Assembly (NCBI GenBank): GCA_015256945.1
Contig: JABZLB010000006.1
Coordinates: 24,587-88,586 of the forward strand
Source: Prevotellaceae bacterium
GTDB taxonomy: Bacteria; Bacteroidota; Bacteroidia; Bacteroidales; Bacteroidaceae
Length of the DNA: 64,000 bases
Direction of reading: 5' to 3'
Position numbers and translations under genes: made by a program. This document shows, piece by piece, positions 61,144-64,000 of this stretch. Numbering within the stretch: the stretch's first letter is position 1; every line of letters starts with the position of its first letter. The notes below the pieces were generated by a model. That model was given only the letters and a program-made list of their open reading frames with translations. It was not told the DNA's origin and did no database searches.

Positions 61144-61509
61144 TTAATTCTGTTTAAAAGCAACTACACCTGTTTGCTGGTCATTTATGTAAAAAGTCTG
61201 GCTTACAGTATCCTTTATATTGTCATCCTTCACATATTTGACCGTAAGAAAATTCAATTTAGCAGATGGTACACAGTATGAAAGATCTCTTTTAAATTGA
61301 ATTTTACCCTGCTTTCTCAATACTGCCAACACATCAGAAGAAATACGAAATGTAGAATCAATTTTTCCCCATTCAATAATCTTATATTGGGTTATCTGCA
61401 TTTGATTCTCAAGAAAATCTTCTACCGTTTTATGCGTTTTATAGCCTTGTCCGCACCCCGTAAGGAGAGCAAACAAGGCTATGAAAACCGAAATAATGAG
61501 GCCTTTCAT
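61144..61509 (-). CDS. Small lipoprotein of unknown function
   Basis: This 121-residue protein has a clear lipoprotein signal (MKGLIISVFIALFALLTGC). A short mature domain follows with a start like HKTVEDFLENQMQITQYKI and a beta-rich end (SQTFYINDQQTGVVAF). I do not recognise the family. Its ATG shares one base with the pepD stop (TAATG), so translation is probably coupled. It is likely anchored in a membrane facing the periplasm, as the residues after the Cys are not acidic. Confidence 0.8.
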   Translation of the reverse strand: MKGLIISVFIALFALLTGCGQGYKTHKTVEDFLENQMQITQYKIIEWGKIDSTFRISSDVLAVLRKQGKIQFKRDLSYCVPSAKLNFLTVKYVKDDNIKDTVSQTFYINDQQTGVVAFKQN

Positions 61510-62960
61510 TATTTTTCAGGAATATTTTTCAATACTTCAAGCAAATGATCCCAAACCATTTGAACCGTAGGGATGAGCAAACGCTCATCTGGTGTATGAA
61601 CAAAACGCAGCGTAGGGCCAAAGCTTACCATATCTAATTCGGGATATTTTTCAGAGAAAAGTCCACACTCTAAACCGGCATGAATACCCTTTACAATCGG
61701 GTCTTTTCCAAATAACTTGCGATAAGCATCAACGGTTACCTTCTGTAACTTCGAGCCTTTGCGCATCTTCCACGCTGGATAACCCTCATTCATAACAACC
61801 GTTGCACCAGCAAGCTCAAACACTGCTTTCACAGAGTTGGCAATATTCTTCAGATTACTCATCACGTTCGAACGCTGCGAGGTAACACATACTATCTCAT
61901 TTTCTGAGCTTTGTACGCTGGCAATATTGCTCGATGTTTCAACCATCCATGCCAGTTCTTCATCCTGACACATGGCAAAGACGCCATTATCTACGGCCTG
62001 GACTGCCCGAATTACATTTTCACTTACATGTTTAGGCAGCACCTTTTGAGCATCAGCACTCTCGAGCGACCATGCCATAGCTACGTCAGTAACATGGAAT
62101 TCGTCCTCAACATCAGCAGCAAATATATTCCAGTCGGCCTTTATCTCTTCCTTTTTATCAGCAGGAACAGCAAAAATTATTTTACCGTCCCGGGGTATTG
62201 CATTGTGCATCTTGCCCGAATTCCACTGGGCAAGTCGAACATCTACCTTGTCTTGTTCCATGTACAAGAACCTTGCAAGTATCTTAATGGCATTGGCACG
62301 CTTCTTCTCAATGTCGTCACCTGAATGCCCTCCCTTAAGACCTTTCAAAGAACCCTGAAAGAAAAAGAAACCGGCAGGAGCATCTTCACGTTCAAATTTA
62401 AATGTAGATGTTGTTGTCTGACCGCCTGCACAAGAGATAAAAATTTGTCCTTCGTCTTCCGAATCAAGATTTATAAGATACTGTCCTGACATAAAACCTG
62501 GCTCCATACCGAAAGCACCTGTAAGGCTTGTTTCCTCATCGCGTGTGAAAACACACTCTAAAGGACCATGCTCAATATCGTCAGAATCGAGAATTGCCAG
62601 CTCGATGGCCACACCAATACCATCATCAGCACCTAAAGTTGTTCCCTTGGCATGAAGCCATTCGCCTTCAACATAGGTTTGAATAGCGTCTTTCTTAAAA
62701 TCAAATTCAATGTCAACTAACTTATCACAAACCATATCCATATGACTTTGCAATATGGTTGTAGCACGATTTTCAAAACCTTTTGTTGCAGGCTTGCAAA
62801 TAATGACGTTACCTGTTTTGTCTACTTTCACCTCAAGACCACGGTCGGCACCAAACTTCTTAAGGTATTCTATCATTTGTTCCTCATGTTTTGAAGGACG
62901 AGGAATCTGATTAATCTTTGCAAATTGCTCAAAAACGCGAGCGGGTTTTAATTCTACCAT
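61509..62960 (-). CDS. pepD: Aminoacyl-histidine dipeptidase (PepD, M20 family)
   Basis: This 483-residue cytoplasmic metallopeptidase cleaves Xaa-His and other dipeptides. The zinc ligands lie in LQSHMDMVCDK, GTTLGADDGIGVAIEL, FTRDEETSLTGAFGM and near the end in HAGLECGLFSEKYPELD. The M20C lid domain occupies about 200-400. Length matches E. coli PepD (485). No TAnnTTTG box is visible upstream. The gene is divergent from the small membrane protein gene and is followed by a lipoprotein gene that overlaps it by one base. Confidence 0.95.
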   Translation of the reverse strand: MVELKPARVFEQFAKINQIPRPSKHEEQMIEYLKKFGADRGLEVKVDKTGNVIICKPATKGFENRATTILQSHMDMVCDKLVDIEFDFKKDAIQTYVEGEWLHAKGTTLGADDGIGVAIELAILDSDDIEHGPLECVFTRDEETSLTGAFGMEPGFMSGQYLINLDSEDEGQIFISCAGGQTTTSTFKFEREDAPAGFFFFQGSLKGLKGGHSGDDIEKKRANAIKILARFLYMEQDKVDVRLAQWNSGKMHNAIPRDGKIIFAVPADKKEEIKADWNIFAADVEDEFHVTDVAMAWSLESADAQKVLPKHVSENVIRAVQAVDNGVFAMCQDEELAWMVETSSNIASVQSSENEIVCVTSQRSNVMSNLKNIANSVKAVFELAGATVVMNEGYPAWKMRKGSKLQKVTVDAYRKLFGKDPIVKGIHAGLECGLFSEKYPELDMVSFGPTLRFVHTPDERLLIPTVQMVWDHLLEVLKNIPEK

Positions 62961-62989
62961 AATTATTTTGTAAATTGTTTAGTCCTTTC

Positions 62990-63020
62990 TTTGCATTTTT
63001 ATCATTTTGCACTATCTTTG
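62990..63020 (+). promoter_or_regulatory. Promoter of the small membrane protein gene
   Basis: TTTG at 62990-62993, a 19-base spacer and TATCTTTG at 63013-63020. Transcription near 63027 would favour the ATG at 63060 over a GTG at 63030. Confidence 0.85.
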
Positions 63021-63059
63021 CAATGAAAAGTGCTTATAAGCATCGCAAAATTAGTAAAA

Positions 63060-63254
63060 ATGGTAGAAACATTGCTCCTCTCGGTGTTAATAATTGCTAT
63101 TGCCATAGCTTTAATGTCGGTAAAACTTATATTTTCCAGGCATGGTAAATTTGAATCCATGCACATTCACGACAGCAAGGCCATGAAGGAAAAAGGCATA
63201 CACTGCGTTATTGACCAGGACAGAGAGGCAAGGAAAAAAAACAAAGCTTACTAA
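63060..63254 (+). CDS. Small single-span membrane protein
   Basis: This 64-residue protein has one membrane helix (TLLLSVLIIAIAIALMSVKLIF, as two adjoining parts, about 4-25) and a charged tail ending in GIHCVIDQDREARKKNKAY. I do not know its function. It may be a conserved Bacteroidota small protein, judging from the CxxxQDREAR-like tail. The frame continues upstream to a GTG at 63030, but the ATG at 63060 fits the promoter. It lies 27 bases before the OmpH/Skp-like gene. Confidence 0.8.
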   Translation: MVETLLLSVLIIAIAIALMSVKLIFSRHGKFESMHIHDSKAMKEKGIHCVIDQDREARKKNKAY

Positions 63255-63281
63255 GTCCTTAAAGATAAATACAAAATTGAA

Positions 63282-63881
63282 ATGAAAAAAAACATTATTT
63301 TTTCAGTAGCGTTGGTTGCCGCAGCATCATTCGGCCTGACCTCATGTGACAAGAGTTCTCCCAAAATGGACCAAAAAACCGAGACCTCACAACCTGCAGC
63401 TTCAGCAGGAAAGATTGCTTATGTTGAGGTTGATTCTCTCATGACGCAATATAACTTCTGTAAAGATTATAGCAAACTCCTTGAACAGAAGGGAAACAAC
63501 ATTCAAAAAACACTGGCCAGCAAACAGCAGGCTCTTCAGGCAGCAGCAGCAAACTTCCAGCAAAAAGTGCAACAAAACGCATACACACGTGAGCAGGCTG
63601 AAGCGATTCAGGCTGGTATACAAAAACAGAATAACGATTTGCAAGTGCTTAATCAGCGACTCAGCAGTGAGTTTCAGTCGGAAACTGAAAAATATAACAA
63701 GGCCCTTCACGATTCCCTGCAACACTATCTTGCTGTATATAACAAAGATAAGAAATACGCTCTCATCTTTGCCAAGCAAGGAGATAACCTTCTTTATGCC
63801 GACAAAAGCTATGACATTACAAACGAAGTTGTTGCAGGCTTAAACAAAGCATACAAAGGAAAGGCGAACTTAAAGAAATAA
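63282..63881 (+). CDS. OmpH/Skp-family lipoprotein
   Basis: This 199-residue protein has a lipoprotein signal ending in FGLTSC and then a Ser/Gln-rich linker. From about residue 43 it resembles the Skp/OmpH periplasmic chaperone family: a strand GKIAYVEVDSLMTQYNF and a long coiled coil (about 60-150, rich in Gln, Ala and Lys). A closing strand region YALIFAKQGDNLLYADKSYDIT and a final helix follow. Skp proteins hold outer-membrane proteins during transit. The lipid anchor differs from soluble E. coli Skp but is plausible for this phylum. It shares a likely transcript with the small membrane protein. Confidence 0.88.
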   Translation: MKKNIIFSVALVAAASFGLTSCDKSSPKMDQKTETSQPAASAGKIAYVEVDSLMTQYNFCKDYSKLLEQKGNNIQKTLASKQQALQAAAANFQQKVQQNAYTREQAEAIQAGIQKQNNDLQVLNQRLSSEFQSETEKYNKALHDSLQHYLAVYNKDKKYALIFAKQGDNLLYADKSYDITNEVVAGLNKAYKGKANLKK

Positions 63882-63896
63882 AAAGTAGCCAAAATA

Positions 63897-63928
63897 TTTG
63901 CAGGTGTCAATATTTAATGATACCTTTG
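63897..63928 (+). promoter_or_regulatory. Promoter of tRNA-Arg
   Basis: TTTG at 63897-63900, a 20-base spacer and TACCTTTG at 63921-63928, followed by CAACCGC as in the tRNA-Lys promoter. Confidence 0.85.
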
Positions 63929-63948
63929 CAACCGCTTACAAAAAGAAT

Positions 63949-64000
63949 GGCTTCGTAGCTCAACTGAATAGAGCATCTGACTACGGATCAGAAGGTTCCG
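63949..64000 (+). tRNA. tRNA-Arg (anticodon ACG), cut by the window end
   Basis: The visible part has acceptor GGCTTCG and D-arm TAGCTCAACTGAATAGAGC. The anticodon stem TCTGA/TCAGA holds loop CTACGGA, giving anticodon ACG. The T-arm and 3' acceptor lie beyond the right edge. Confidence 0.93.

Overview
The window is a chromosomal segment of a Bacteroidota bacterium, most likely Prevotellaceae or a close relative. Several features support this. Promoters match the Bacteroidota pattern (TTTG, about 19 bases, TAnnTTTG). The window holds a SusC/SusD glycan locus, a fused LpxC-FabZ protein, a threonine operon that uses a phosphoglycerate-mutase-like protein where homoserine kinase is expected, a type IX secretion plug-family protein and a Rho factor with a long disordered insert. 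Base composition is moderately AT-rich and even. I see no phage, plasmid, insertion sequence or CRISPR array. The genus is inference.

Layout. 1-8.6 kb: end of an unknown gene, rho, a convergent pair (orphan substrate-binding lipoprotein plus TPR protein), then radA, a small anchored protein and queC. 8.7-20 kb: pgk, a T9SS plug-like protein converging on pyk, a FAD oxidoreductase, and the thrA-apgM-thrC threonine operon. 20.1 kb: tRNA-Lys. 20.4-29.6 kb: a five-gene minus-strand polysaccharide utilisation locus (two GH30 enzymes, SusC, SusD, a surface glycan-binding lipoprotein), best matching a fungal or yeast beta-1,6-glucan system. 29.6-30.8 kb: a long intergenic stretch. 30.8-39.8 kb: trmN6, lon-tgt-lptF/G, a DEAD-box helicase and a C69 dipeptidase. 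40.2-48.3 kb: an M15-like DUF5715 protein, phoH, purC, menG, aroE, purM, prfA, a 45-residue ORF overlapping pyrF, and pyrF. 48.4-57.1 kb: lipid A genes (lpxD, lpxC-fabZ, lpxA), miaA, a class A penicillin-binding protein and a Pif1-like helicase with a TPR tail. 57.4-64 kb: DUF2461, nth, htpG, a possible small RNA, a small lipoprotein, pepD, a small membrane protein, an OmpH/Skp-like lipoprotein and the start of tRNA-Arg.

Most genes are housekeeping: central metabolism, amino acid, purine and pyrimidine synthesis, tRNA modification (queC, tgt, trmN6, miaA), envelope building and protein quality control (lon, htpG). The clearest accessory module is the glycan locus. One GH30 copy is a predicted surface lipoprotein and the other a predicted periplasmic enzyme, which fits staged breakdown of one glucan.

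The most unusual signal is a family of four GC-rich, palindromic intergenic elements of about 110 bases (19805-19918, 29869-29980, 39921-40029, 57248-57358). They share a core close to TTCGGCGGCCGTCAGCAG and fold into long hairpins. All lie between genes, three of them downstream of plus-strand genes. I do not recognise the family. Other notable points are a 22-base tandem repeat between susC and susD, a short promoter-to-terminator unit at about 61.04-61.14 kb, and the 45-residue ORF before pyrF.
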